A stretch of DNA of 64,000 bases from Fasciola hepatica (Eukaryota; Platyhelminthes; Trematoda; Plagiorchiida; Fasciolidae): contig CANUEZ040000202.1 in assembly GCA_948099385.1 (NCBI GenBank), positions 2,612,001 through 2,676,000 of the forward strand, given 5' to 3'. Within the stretch, counting starts at the first letter, position 1. Each line of letters starts with the position of its first letter. Shown piece by piece: positions 1 through 14,700 of the stretch. The notes under the pieces were generated by a model, which had not been told where the DNA came from, searched no databases, and worked only from the letters and a program-made list of their open reading frames with translations. The position numbers and the translations under genes were made by a program.

Positions 1-3000
1 TTTCAATGAATGAATGAGCATGGCTGAAAAATGTCAGGTCGGAGGATTTCATAACACTCTCGGTTTGTGGTTATTAACAACGTGGGACATATCATATATG
101 AGCATCGACTGTGAAAATTATAAATTCATACTTGAGATCCTGATATCACTAAGGTCAAGGTTTCCATTTAGTTCCGAACAAATCGTTACCCAGAAACCGT
201 TTAGTTGAAAACCAAAACGCCAAACAGAAATTTGGATTGTACTTCAACGAAAGTGTTCACCGTTGCGAAGCAAATTCCCCGTAGTTTTATTTTGTTGTAT
301 TCCTAGTACATTTTTGTTTGGTATTTTGAACTGAATTTCATCGGCCAGCACTTGAATTTGCTCGTATTTCACGGAATAAAAATTTCCATTACGGATCTTT
401 CTATCGCAGTCGTGATGCCATTCATCCCAGTAGTGAAAAGTGAAACGAAAATGCCCGGGGCCTTCAGTTCTAGCCACCAGCTCCCCAAACCCAGACCGGA
501 TTGAAATCCCCCGTACTTATACCTGATTCTGCCTCACCACTGTACCTTTTCACTCGGAAATTACTGGATAATGAATTATGACGACGGATCGGCAGATCTT
601 CGTCAACTTCAACTCAGCTACTTTAACGACCAAGATTATTCCCCAGAAACAGCACCATTTTCTCAATGCTTACGAAGAATCCAGGGAAATGAAGTTCACC
701 AGTTCACTCGATCCTTTTTTCATGGTCATTCCGTAGAAATTTCATGAACTGATTCATTCACTGTGGGTCATGCATTCAAAACTACTTGCATCATTTGAAG
801 TAGCACTAGCACAGTTTAACTCATGAAGTTCCTGCCTTTGCTGTATCTTGTTCTTGCACTTACGTACTAATCTTTCCATTATACCGGTGTTTAGCATCAC
901 AAACATCCATCAACAACTGACACAAGATGGCTGTATGCTCCATGACTGATGACGTATAACCGTATGAGCAGCAGATCTCAACTTTCAGTCAAATTTCTCG
1001 GCTTTATGGACGTTTCTTATGGGAAAATATTTACATATGCTAAGCGGCGGCAACAGTTTGAAAGTAAACTGTCTACCACGTTTTATTTGTCAATTTCAAA
1101 GATGAACATTTTTGTCCGTAGCTTCAGGCTGCACGATGTGTTTTGGAATATTTCGCTATGTATTCACTACTACAAACGAGGTGATCATTTTTATGAAGTG
1201 AGTTGAACGTCTGCACCAAACCAAAAGCGAACACACCCACATCCGGGGTCAAAGAACAAGCGTTACCAATTAGAAACATGTCACCAATGCAAGGCTAGTG
1301 TAATCAGCCATCTTGGCTTTCGGTGTTTATTGGCTTCGTTTGTTTCATGTCTACCGGTTTCGGTCGGAACCACCTGCTGGCGTCCTCACTCGTTGGATGT
1401 GGACCAGATAGTTGTTCGAAGAATGATTCAATTCTGGCCTGCAGTCCGATTTGAGTAGCTTGTTTTGGAGGGACACAATAATTAGGACCACAAAAAACCG
1501 CCTATTTTGGAGTGGTTTCAGTTGGTAAGATGATATATTTCCAAGTTAAGGTTTCGTATGTCCAAAACATGAAGATATCAAGGATTTTATATTGGCTGTA
1601 TTTGTATGCACGCTTTTTGCGTTTCTTACCTGACAATAAAATCCATAAATCTTAATCCTTGGCGAGTAGGGCAACAAAACTAATAGGCAAGTAGGTTGGT
1701 TTTAGCCTCCACAATGTTCACGGTTTACATTCTTCTTTTGTTTTCCCTTCTTTCTCTTAAGTAAACCGTTTTGGCAGTTAAAAGGAAGTCGAATATAGCT
1801 GCTGCTTTGAAACCTGTTGGCAAATGTTTTTCAGTCATTGCATGAGACTCTGTGGGATTGAATACACGCCGAATAACGTCTAACTAAAACAATGCCATTT
1901 TTTTGACTGGATCGAGGAGGCTACTGAAATCAAAACTCATTTGCTCTATGACGTGAACTTCATTTCTCAATGTTACCTGGGATTAGATGAAAATAATTTT
2001 CCGATTTCTGATTACCATGGAGTACCGCACCTAGAAATACATTCAGGGGAGCTTTCGATGAACACGAAGTCTCTGACAAGCAAACTAAGTAAGACGACCA
2101 AATAGAAATGTGCGCAACAACGCAACACACAAGAATAAATACATTTGGATATGATTTGACTAGGTTCATGCATAGACCTCAGGTGGTAAATGGTCAATAT
2201 CAGCATTCTTACTTCGTATAACGTATCCCGTGCACTTTGGATCCACCTTATTTCTGGTAAGATAAGTACACCAAGCTAATATAAAACACAAGGCTCTTCC
2301 CAAGATGGACATCCTACAAAGATGTTTGGATAAATTGGTTGTGATGATGATTCACTATCAACTGAATAGAGTTCATCTGTACACTTATTTGATTAAAGTA
2401 CTGAATTGATGGTAATAAATCACTGTATCATCGTAGATAGACAGTACAACTGTTCTGGATTCGGAACCGATCACAACGTCGTCGGTTTATTTAAAAGTAG
2501 AGAACAACGCAGTAGAGAAAATGTCAAGGTGTGGCTACCGCTTTCAAGAATTGATAGAGAGAATACATAGAAACATTTTATCCGATCAGGTGAGTAAACT
2601 TAAGGAACAATGCACTGGTGGAGTACATGTTAGGATACTATCATCAAAACAAACATGCAATCTATTGAACGATATTTGTTAGATCATTTCTCGTCTACAG
2701 CTGTGGTGCGTATAGATCTGCAACAACCAGAACTGACCCTGGAATCTCTACGACGATTGAATAAATCTGTTAAATGAGAGGTGAGTTCGAAAGAACAGGC
2801 CTTTAGTAACATTAGTCATAGTAAGTCAGGGCTATCAGACTAGTTGCATCTGACTTGTTGTAGACATCCAATGAGAGAACAAGGTGATACGTAGGTGGGT
2901 TTATGGGATTCAGGATATGGAGAGAAAAGTGAGGATGTGTCGGAAGTAACGGCAAGCTGGTGGTTCCAGTGGCTGAAATTTAGTTTCAGCTTGGGCCTAC

Positions 3001-4690
3001 TACAGCATAACTGCTTCAGGGCTTTCCGTATTTCACCATTGTTCCTCTTACCGAGCACTGTGTCTATATACAGACTAACAAGAGTTTGTATTTCAGCTTC
3101 TTTCTGGATGATATCAACCTGATTTATCCATCATTTTCTTGACTCTACGAAGCCTGTTTCAGCGAGGGGAGGAACATTTACCGTGTGAAACAGAATAAGT
3201 TTCAAGGAGGCGATGCATTTTGCAACAAACACTAGAGTATTAAGCGGAGTGTTCTCTGTGTGATGACGCATCGAATAACGGGAAAATGGAAATATGAGTG
3301 GGGCCATCAAATGTCCCAAGCTTATGGAAATTCTCAGGGATGCAAGCTCGTTAGCGGACAGTTCATGGTGAGTGCAGATAGTTGATCAAATATTGAATTT
3401 TGTAATAAACTCAAGGATAAAGAAGTAAATTACGGTGATCAGAAGTGCTAATGGGAGCCTGTTTAAAAACCGTAAAAGGTGATAATTTAGGTAAAACGTC
3501 CTTTTTGTCGATTAGGAAAGAAATATCAAAGCAAATGTTGTTATTCTGTAGCATCAGTAAGCAATATCTCATACATGAAGCTGCAGAAATATGTAATCGG
3601 AACCACGAAATAATGTTTGTTGTGTATCACATTTTGATACAGAATAAGGCATATTTGGTTCACAGTCTGATAAAGCTTAATCCATCATTTTTTATTGAAC
3701 ACACAAAATGGCAATACACGGTTTCAGGTGAGTGATATAAAACAATTTAGAGCGACTGAGAGGTCACATAATCTGGTATGCTGTATGGGTGATAGTACTT
3801 GTGACGATTCACATTGTGAATCGTTTGCTATAAGATTCAAATGACTTTTGGGTGCTTTAAGTACGCCATTAGTTGTGTTTTCCACTAGGTCACTAATGTG
3901 ATATATCGATCTATTTACCTTTCTTATATACCCAGACGTAATTGTTATTCACTGGACCACCGGATTCTCAACCTTCAGAGTAGAATAACTCTTTCTAGAC
4001 TCTCGGGCCATTGACTAGGTGCTGGTATTTATTGGTTGAAAATCTTAGTTTCGCGGCATTTTCTACTGTTGAGGATAATGCCCGTAAGAAAAATTAAGGT
4101 CTAGGCACTCAGAGGATTATAACTTTGTTAGCTTTTCCGATAATTTGCCTGCTGACGAGCATGAAAGTAGCCCGGTGCAAAATGTAGTTTGCATTGACTT
4201 AGACAAGCCTCCAAAATAATTGTCACTACTCAAGAGACACTAAACCCACTCCCAGACATCGACTGAGCACGTAAACGGTTATTCTGTTGCATTATTATAC
4301 ACCGAGAAACATAAGGAACATTGAGGGTTTGTCAGTATTGACCGGGATTTGAAGTCTCAAACGATATTCATAATGCGAGTGACGCACAGATATTGTTGAT
4401 GTATCTACGTTTTATAAAAGTTCTGATGTGACGCATCATCTAAGCGGTCATCTAAATTCCTAATTTCCAACACATTAATAACTTTCATTAAAGTAAAACT
4501 GCATAGTTTTCAACTCCTTGTAGTTTAAGTGTCAAGATAGTGTGTTGTCGTCACCGCTTTGTTCGACAGAAATCTAAACGGTGTTTTCGACTGCTTTTAT
4601 TAGCACATTATACCTGTATCGTTTTTCAGTATCTCGAGTTATTCCTAGAAAAGAGTACTGAATGTGTGACTCGCACAACTACTACATTTT

Positions 4691-4694
<4 letters not shown>
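1..4694. other. Unassigned intergenic or intronic sequence
   Basis: No reading frame here exceeds about 100 codons and none resembles a protein family I know. I see no tRNA-like box pair, no inverted repeat and no long direct repeat. The base composition matches the rest of the window. The stretch could be intergenic or lie inside a long intron; the sequence alone does not decide. Confidence 0.5.

Positions 4695-4738
<44 letters not shown>
4695..4738. repeat. (TA)22 microsatellite
   Basis: An uninterrupted TA dinucleotide run of 44 bases. It produces an artificial Ile-Tyr repeat in the overlapping 76-codon plus-strand frame, which is therefore not evidence of a gene. Two similar TA tracts lie near 30.6 kb and 61.8 kb. 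Confidence 0.97.
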
Positions 4739-4741
<3 letters not shown>

Positions 4742-5083
4742 TGCAAGCTGACCTTTTAAAAATCATATGAGGGGAATTTGATAGTCCATATCGCAGCCTA
4801 ACTCAACAACAATATAACGACGGTCGGTACTCATGGTTGTCTGATTCTTTCGGTCATAAATTGGCTATTCCACTCCACAGAAATTCGTTTTGAATGACGT
4901 GCAATCTACATGGACTTTGGACTCCTCATGCTATCTGAAAGACGATTTTCTAATTGCTTGGATATTTCTAAATCGCATATGCTTATTTGAGTCTAAACCT
5001 ACCACAAATTATGAAAATGAAAACAGGCGTATCAACTGACTTTGGTTTTCCCAGTTTACTCCCAAATGGTAACTTGACAATTA

Positions 5084-8000
5084 GAAAATTTGCTTCTCAA
5101 AATCAACGGCAAATACGAGCATGACACAAAAGAAAGAATCACGTTTTGCAAACACGAAGTGTCATTCAGTTAATTTCACGATCATTCGAGCAGTTCTTTT
5201 TACTTGGCCATCATAAATGAAAAGTGACCTGTATATAATTTGTACCGATTTTTCACTCATAACTATGAACACACTTGGAAAAACAGAACGCTGGTGCTAT
5301 TATTATGATAATTATTACTCTGGTTTCAGCCTGTTTTTGCGGTAATTTTCAGCTGTAGAGATAAAGACGATACGTTTTGCTTGCGAAAAAGCAATATCGG
5401 TTTAGGTTTTACCGTATCACTTTTTAAGCACGTGCAAATTACGGAACTGCGGAAGTTCTGTAGAGGGATAACTTCGAAGGAAATGAGAGAAACTTGGAAT
5501 GGGTCGGCCAGTGGTGTTGGCTAAGCGAAAGGTTGCAACGCAGATAGTATGAACAGTCAGAGACGGTGTCTCCGACAAATGTATTGGGCTTGTATCGTAC
5601 GTCTGGCATGAGATACGCCACGGCCATATCACAAACAAGACATATGATGCCCAGACCTCTACAATACGTGGAGTGGCCCTTCTTCAAAAGATCAAAACGA
5701 TTTACTGGAAAGCAATACACATTTGTGGTGTAGGAGAGGGAAAATAACAGACTCTCTCAATTTGAAAATTGAGCAGGCTATCAAAGCACGTTTTCAGCAG
5801 TAATGTTTGTGAAAGGACCAACGCACTTTCTTTTGTAAAACCATATCGCGATATTTCACATGGCTTGTGCGCGCAAGAGAAGTAACATCGTCAACATTTG
5901 TGCCTGTTTAAACACGCGGACGCAAAATGAAAAACTCAGTCCTGACAATAAGTGTTGTTTAACAGAAGACCAGACTACTGCAAAAATTTTAAAGTATGCA
6001 CAACATTTCCAATGAACTTCTCTGAGTCTGACGGCTGGGAGACAGGCTGAATCAAGAAAACAGTTGAATGGACAAACACACCATTTGAGCACGTCTCGTC
6101 AGCCAAATACGCGGAAATGTGATATTGTATTAACCGGAACTGTCTCGGCTTATATTTTTGGACTTCCAAATGATTAGAACTACAAGCCAAAGTAAAAGAC
6201 AAGCTTACGTGATGATTTTGTGTTTACCTTGTGAAAATACTTTGAATAACTGTACTGCGATTTTTTGGTTTTTACTCAGGCTATTGCTTATGAGAACAAA
6301 TTCAGCACCGCTTACAATCTCCGTTCGTTGGCCCGCTAAGTTGTGTGATTAGGTTTACAAATAAGGGTAAATTTCACCATGAATGTTTCATGTCTCTACT
6401 GAAAAATATTTGTCGAACCTTCGACTGTATATGAACGTTGATGGATGATTAAAAGTCAAACGAATCATTCGAAGGACTTGACGCCATTTCGCAATTGAAC
6501 AGAGAAGTCGTTGTAGCTCTTAGGCTCACGTGAGAACAATTGTTTTGAATGCAATCTAAAAACAAGATTTTCATTTTAGTGGAGGTCTTAAGATGTTCAT
6601 TTGAATTTTTCACTCCGGGAAGAACCCGCTTCGAAACAAAACTACGTGAATTTGGTGATGAAGGGCATAGGCAGTTTTCAACACCCGGGCCTGATGATTA
6701 GAAAAAATCATTACGTTGAATAATATTGTTATAAAATCAACATGCCGTTCGACGGTTCGTTTACCGATTGTGTCAAAACAATGTCATGGAGCAATCAACA
6801 AACCGCAGTTAATCATTCGTTATTTGATTGTTGGTATTGTGATTAACTATGTGCGTTGAAGTGCTCAGTTATGATCAATGATCCAACTGCCCCAGAGATC
6901 GTGTTTTTGGTTGGTAGTTATTGATAGATAATGTTTTAAAGTTTTCAGTGCAGGTCATTTACACAATGTCGTCTGTTCTGCTAACTTCAGTCATGAAGTT
7001 GATATTGGATTAGCAGTACTCTCTCATCAATCCGTCAAGTTGTTTGACCCATCTGTGTCCCTGTAATCAATGATTCACTCAATTTATTGTTTGAAATTAT
7101 CCGCGAAGCTTAATTTGAACCCTGAAGGGGTAAAACAGAGTGCAAATAGTATGACAGCACATAGTAGGAAAGGTAATCATGATAACACACCTTTTCATCC
7201 AGATTACAAAAGCAGTAAGTACTACCACATTAGTTCTGTGATAAGCGCCACCACTTCCTCCGCCCCGGACTTTGAGAAGTTATGACATTTGTGCACATAA
7301 TTCCATAGCACAACAAACCAATATGGATAAAAGCTGTGAAACTGTAAGTTGCTGAGCAACTGATATCAGATACTAAAGATGGACTGGATGAAGTCCGCGA
7401 CGTTATAACTTTTGTGTTTTAAGACTGCGTTTTTCAAAGTCCCAGTTGGGTCAGTTGGCGGTCACGCATTCTGATGCAGTAGAGTGCGTCCACAGGGGTA
7501 CTGGGTTGTCTAGTTGACATAACCTGTTGTAGAAAATACTTTTATTCAATTCATAGTGAAACTATCCGCAAACATATTACGTTTCTCGACTGAGACGAGG
7601 CTTTTCACTAATGTGTAGCCAGTTCTACATCGGAAACCTATGGAGTGTGTTTCCCAAACTGAGTACACGACAATCGAATCCAAGGGTTGTCCTAATTGAT
7701 GCGTGCTTGTTGTCGCTCACAACATATACATTCGGAGTATAGTGTAGTACTTTATAAGTGATACTTTTCATGAATTCCTCCATGAGCCGTCAATAAACAA
7801 TGACCACCAGTTCATGTGCTCCTCACTTCCCCTGTAAAATATTATTCAGATTACTAATCCTGGCTTATGTGACTAGGAACTGCAACTTGGCGGCGTATAA
7901 CTTGGTTTGATTTCATTGGTTCATATTTTCTTACCAATCGTCCAAGTTGTGTTTTCTTCGAATTGAGCAATATTGACACAGCCAGCAAAACATTGAGCTC

Positions 8001-8715
8001 AACGACCTGTTCACGTGGAAGATAATAGCAGCAGCATTTTATCAGTGCACACGGTTTCTAACTGTTAAAGATAAAAGAAGAACGTAAACCTTCCACAACT
8101 TCCATTACCAGGCAACACTTAAAATTACGCAGATGATTTATATTCTTTGTACAGAAATGGAGCAATACAAGTGACACAATAAAGAAATAACAGTAATATT
8201 GTGAAACAAACTTTGAATTGAATATTTTATAGCACAACTGAATCGAATGTTTGGAGAAACTATAGAACCGTGCATGGTTTGCGCAGTGAATGACAAAGTG
8301 AGACTGAAGGGTGATAAGTGAATAAGATGATGTTCCCAATTGAAAGATTCTTGTAAGTAAGTGGCTGCACATTGGGAGAAAGTTTCAAAATTTTGACCAG
8401 GATAGTCACCAGAAATAACTGTTTAAATGCAGGCTGCTTTGTTCAGAAGATCAAGTGATGTGGGCAATATTCAAAGTCAAAATAGTTCTTATGAACAATC
8501 TGGTAAAACCGTGCATAATAAAGCAAATGATGAATTTCTGGTGCATCATACAATCCAAAGACGTGCAATCAACAACTTATCGGTCAACTGACTCAGTACT
8601 CACCAAATTTTCTTTAAATCGGCCATCAATGTTGGTACTTTTGACTATGATTTCATTTATATAGGATGAATTCAGTTGTATTCATTGATTAACCACCTTA
8701 AGAAACTTCAGTCGG
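5084..8715 (+). repeat. Left arm of a large inverted duplication
   Basis: This 3.63-kb stretch reappears, reverse-complemented, at 15229-18865. The outer end is near GAAAATTTGCTTCTC (5084) and the inner end near CTTCAGTCGG (8715). Corresponding frames show the match: the 104-codon minus-strand frame at 8058-8372 differs from its plus-strand partner at 15572-15886 by one residue, and the 64-codon frame at 6158-6352 is identical to the one at 17596-17790. These frames are markers of similarity only; they match no family I know and are probably not genes. The arm is flanked by ATTAG on both sides (about 5080-5084 and 8718-8722), which could be a 5-bp target duplication or coincidence. The arm may be a segmental inverted duplication or one of two copies of a long non-coding dispersed repeat. 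Confidence 0.95.
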
Positions 8716-11700
8716 TCATTAGGGTGCGAATTTTCGTAGGACGAATGATCCAAATACATCAATCTAAACTAATCACCAGCTTGTGTGTCTATATTAGGTA
8801 ATAAAGTCAAGCAATCATGCCATTTTCATGTTATAATAACCAAACGATAATACAAGTTATTCCGTTTGAAAAATTGCAGAGAATATTTCGTGCGTACCTG
8901 GACGGAAAAATTCATCCTTATACGTTCCTTTTCAGAAAATTCCCTCTGCGTGCAGTGAAGAAGATTAGGCAATAACCAGGTACATATAAATGAACGCCTT
9001 TATTAGCAATAGAAAGTCACGCCCTAAACGCTGTAACCCCAGGAGCTCCTCCTGTGAGCAAACTCACCATATTCTACTTATCTACACATCACATTCATGA
9101 TTCGATTCTTTACTATAGGTTGTTTTATCTGAGCGCCGTCTACTCCAAAGCAAATTGGAATAATCGATGGAAGGCAGGTAAGCAGAAGAGAAAATGGTAC
9201 ATGTAAGTCATCTAAACGAAAGAAGGTCTACATTGCTTATAAACCAATGGCCACAGCACATGGCCCATTCACCGGTTACCTCTCGTCACTCGTTAGCGGA
9301 TACTTGTATCCTAAGTCCATGGATGCGACTCGTCTTACGTAGCCAAATCCGAAGATTATAGGTTTCATTTGCTAAACCTCTTCAACTACCATGATCATTG
9401 ATAAAATGAATGGTTATCTTATGCAATCGCACTCCACGCTTAAGCCGAAAGTCACACCATTGATAAGAACAACACCAGAATCCACGGACATGATTTTCGC
9501 ATACTGAGAATCTTTAAACTGGAGCTTTGGTATTTACCTCTCACCTTGCTCGCCACTACCGAAACAATGGAGCAGAGATTTCAGGCACTAAAATCACTGA
9601 TGAATAATCGTTCTTAAAGTCAAAACATTATTGACCTCAAGTGAAGCCGCAGACACTGAGGGAACAAAGACCCATCCCCCACTGTCACAGTACTCACACA
9701 TAAATGCCTACAGACAAACGGCAGAAAGCAGCATGACTTCACTATATTATTATTCTTCGGCCACAGTGTACTCCATGAAATCAAGCTATCACATTTTTCC
9801 AAACACCCGCACCCTTGCCACATTTTCTGTTTATTGTCCCGCTGTTGAAATAGTCGAAAATAACCGTGTAATAAATGTAAGCATGCTTTTGGTGGCAACG
9901 GAACTGGTATGCGTTTCTAAATATGTCGTCTTCGAACGAGGGCGAACGTTCGAGGGAGGTTTTCATCCAATTGGTGCTGTAATATTTTGCTGTCACAAGT
10001 TGATGATACTGCACGTACTACAACTTTGGGGTCCAGTTGATATTCAGATCATAAGCGGGCAAAAAATAATGTCTGGATTTGTTGAATTGCTTGCGGAAAT
10101 TCTGTAACCAAATTATCTGATTAGATTGGTTGCATTCATGTTATGCATAGTCAATATCAGTCTACTGAAGCCAGTTATTCAAAACACTGTGGTTCATCAG
10201 CTCCAAAACCAAATAAACATTGAGATAAACTTACAGCGATGATCTGTTCGGCTTTATAGTGTATTTCTGGTGTTTTTGTGGGCCGTTGTGGAAGATTTTC
10301 AGTTCAATGTTGGTATTAGCCTAAGGTGATGTAAATGATCTCACTGAGCCACTCAAAATTCGACAATTCACATAGTACCTTGCACCACGCATGGTACAGT
10401 ACTGAATTCCAGTCATGAACGAGCCGGGGTTAAGCTCAACGTAGTAATGTCTCTAATTTGCCAATCAACATATGTATGCTCTTCTCCACGCGACAGAAAT
10501 ATGTCGAATCTCCTGGGACTTGTGAACAGTCCGAGGGGTTTACTTCCGCATTTTACTTAGCAACGAACAATCGCACTCATCTTTCCTAAAATACTTTTCG
10601 AGCAATGAAAATCATCCTCAAAAGCCAAGTCAAATACTTGTTTATACTTCACTTTGTAGGCGTCTTCTTCAGGGGAGTTTCAAATAAGTAAGCAACAACT
10701 GTATGGACAAATCAGTACGTGGCTGTTAGAACAACTACTACTTTTTCTCATGATATTTTTTCGTAAAACAAAATAACCATACCTAGCCTCGGCTTCCATC
10801 ACGACATGTGTCGAATTCTTTAACATGTACTATAATACATTTTTTGACTTCTGAAACGCGGTTGTTTGATCTTTACTCTGAAGAATGTGTGCGAGTGTTG
10901 AATTTTATTCTGGAAAACAATCATAACAATACAACAGTTAAATCAGACAAATAGTATTCGGGTTGCGAATCGGATTCAGTCTATTGTTGTTCACTGTTAA
11001 CGAAGTAACACTCAGTGACGTGTATTTCGTACCGAGCAAGACTGATTTAAGTGGATATCTATCAGAAGTCTTATCACTGAGAACATGTCGTACGAGTTTC
11101 CGAAGACCACTACCTTAACTAAACCCTAGCCCACACCACTCAGGTATTGCGCCTAGAAGTTGGTCAACATGCGCATGCATGTGACAAAGCTGTTCCCTTT
11201 ATATATGTATCGCGTTTGTATGTCTATCCAACGGTGGGTATGCAATGGTTTTCCGCGCACTAGTTGGCTTCACCGATGCGGTGATGCACGCAATAGCATG
11301 ACTTCTGACTATCGTCGAGCAAGTTAATGGCCCAGATAATAGAATTGATTCCAGAAATACTCGCAACTGCAAAATTCCCAACTTCTGCGTTTCTCGGTAA
11401 AACTATACAGCGTCCATTTCCGGGGTCTAGATATTGTGCTGAGCGAAGCCCGTCTCCTAACCACTGATTTCCCTCCTTGTTTTCCGCCCTATCTGCGTGA
11501 GACAGAGATATGGTCGGTGGTGTTTATGAGTGGTCCGATTTTAGTAGAACTGTGTTCCAATGTTCTCATCGGCACGTAAAGAGTCGAATAGTTGCCATTC
11601 TCTTAGTCTATTCCAACTGTACCCTGGTTGCTGAGCAGGGTGAAACGGTTATTCCAAGCAGTATAACCATCTCATTTGGAATGCAAACTGATTTTACCGT

Positions 11701-14700
11701 TTTCAGTGAAAAAAATAAAGGAGGGAGATAGTAAATAATAACAATGTCGCATTGGTGCAAATGCTGTTGAAACAAGGAAGAAACAAAAATTAGCATTGGA
11801 GAAACTACGGTTGAAACTGCGGTTTAGGTAAATTCGTTGCTATTCAGAAGGATTTCCTCCCTTTCAAAATACTGAATATAGAGAATCGTTGGAACGAGAA
11901 AAATGAATGATAAAAAAATCATGAAACTAGCAAGCATAACTTGGGGTCTGTTTTCCCACGCATCTATGCTGCTGAAATCGTTGCTTGCAGAGGGATAGTC
12001 CCAGTTATTTGAGAGTAGATCGCCAACGATTTTATCCGGATGAATAAATGTGTGCACGAACAACGAAAGCATGAGCATTGGAGAATTGTGCGGCGAATAT
12101 AAAATTTGCGGAGATATGAGATCAGTGTCGGTAATGTTCATCTGCATTATCTGAAATAGTGTAGACAATTTACGAAGTTGTTTCTATCGGAATGTGTGGC
12201 ACATGAACGTGAAAGAGATGTCTAGAATGTGTTCATAACTTCCCGGGGAGCTAAAGTTGAATTCAAAAATTAATAATATAGGAGAGGCAAAAACCCTGGT
12301 CTCAGGCATTGTTTTAAGTGAAATTTGCTGACAAAAATACTTTTCCGGAATTATAATCGTCGCGGATACAATTATGCTGGTTTTCTCTGGTCATTCGTCA
12401 GTAAATCACAAGCAGCAAGGATTAGAGATGGAACCCACACGCTTCCGATTAACGGTGAGAAAGAACAATTAAATAAACACGGCCGTGCTGGTATAACGAT
12501 CGTGTAAACCAATCCCTAGACAATATTCTTTTCCCCTGAGAAAACTGCTTCACGCAGCGTAAACATACCTGTGAATAAATTCGGATAATCTACTAATGCA
12601 TAATTTTTGAATTCTATAACTTTTGACCAGTAAATATTCATCTTTGCTAAGTGCCAGCCTGTCAACGCTGGCCTACCAAGCAGCCATAAACACTGAAGGG
12701 ATAAACTGTCTTAAATGAGGAAGATGTATTACCAACAGTGAAGAATACAATTCATCCATTTTCTTCATCAGGCATCCCCAGCAGTTTTATGACCTACATA
12801 TTCGGTCAGTATTGCCAGCGGCTACATATTTATTGTAGCTTGCAACATTACATATTGCATGAAAGAAAAACTGTGCGGAGAATCATAACAGAGGGAACAA
12901 AAAACAACACGATAATTCTGCAATTTTGCACGGGCTCTAAAGCAGTCTACGTATTGTCATTTTAACAGTGTGCGCTGTATAACCCACGTGCATTACATAT
13001 GTATCTTTGACGCCGTCTCCTACAGAATGTATACCGTCATTGATTTTTTTTCTTATGCACGCATGTGTAGCATGGTTACATTCTTTTCCTTGTATTGCCA
13101 TGCGGTATGTGTGCAATTGTATACATTATTCTCGGGTTCGCATGGATCCGTCTAGCTTTTTTCGCACAACGTTAAAGTCGTATAACAAACTGTTCGCCCA
13201 GGATAAACAAGGGAACAACTAATACCTCTCGAGGATATCCAGTCTAAGAATACAACAACCAATCGGTGCATTTCGTTTTCCAAAACCGGAGTTGTTTGTA
13301 CGGTGTGATAGACTCTGATGACACTGTTTCCATGGTGACGGGAAGTACCGCATGGGGATTTTTGCTGGAGAAGGATGCTTCAAATTGTTTGCTTTTCTAG
13401 GGAAACAACAAGGAAGCCTAGTTGTTTGTTACATTTTGTCATACAAGATAACTTTTTGTATCAAGTTGTTTCCAAGAGAGAGACGCAAACACGTTTTCGT
13501 CGAATGATAATCCATGGAATACTCTTTGGTAAACTGAACTGGACAATTGCATTGGACCCATCACTAAATACTGAAAGACGTTTTCAGTTTATATGCGTTA
13601 GTTCAGCCCAGATCTAAGAGCAATTAGGGACAACTACACAAAAATGTTTTTTTACCTGAATAATATTGGTCTCATAGAGATAGAGGTTGATGTAGTCTCT
13701 GCTGAAGTAACAGTAGGAAGAAAACAGGAGGGGAGGGGAATCAACCAAAAAACCCTACAAACCAATTTTCAAATAGTTTCCGGAAGTATGACGTTTTTTT
13801 ATAATAATTTCTATGAAAATTTCTAGCAAAACTGATTTGTTTTTTGCTCGCAGCTGAGAAGACTGAGAAGAAATTAGCTTAGATGTTCTTCAATGCAGAA
13901 AATCAAATTGCACTATCCCATGTTAATTTATATCGAAGACTTTAGGCTGTTCACGAAGAAAATGACCGAAATGTTTTCCAAACTACCGGTTACGTATTCG
14001 GTAGTTGCAAGGACTGGAAAGAGCCTTTACTTTTATCGTTCATAACATTTTTCAAAAAAACGTAAAATGCATTCAATAAAACCTTCCTGATGCTCATTTT
14101 TTACGTTTCATTCAAGTACAGTAAACGTTACCTTGTTAGAGAGAACTAACATGAATTCGTTTTCGTTATGAAATTGACCGGAAGTAAAAAAGAACCGTAA
14201 TGCATGCTAATCCATAATATCACCTAAACATGACTTCTACTTTCATTTAATTTCAAAGAAAGTATTCAGTTCTGGGACTGCTGTCTCTCGACGACAAGAG
14301 TTCAATAACAAGGCAAAACAGAAAGGGGTAATCCTCGCCTAATACTGCATCAGTGAATCAAATAATCATCCGACACAGACTGGAAGCTAGCCTCATGATT
14401 CTTTCAGGTGTTCATTGGTTACACGTGAAAGCCCACAACCCCGAGGGAACTCTGTCCGCACACATTCAATCATAGTGTCAACCAATCGGATATATTTTAT
14501 TTTAAATTCAATGGGATGTGAATGTTATTAGGTTTAAACAGCTGAGAAACAAATTCAGAAACGTCTCACACAAATGTGGTTTCAACGGTACTCAATAATA
14601 CTTATTGTTTCGGTGGTCTTGGTTACTTTCACCGAAACTCAGTCAACATCCTGCACTGTTCTTATTTTCCCGAGGAAGACGATAGTGTTTTGTTTTGCCC

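Noticed and set aside
4150..4170. CTGACGA followed by GAAA near 4155, resembling a hammerhead core
   Set aside because: Only four bases separate the two motifs, so helix II cannot form, and the flanks do not pair.
8058..8372. 104-codon frame preserved in both inverted arms as a possible gene
   Set aside because: It is conserved only because the whole DNA block is nearly identical; non-coding flanks are equally conserved and the protein matches nothing.
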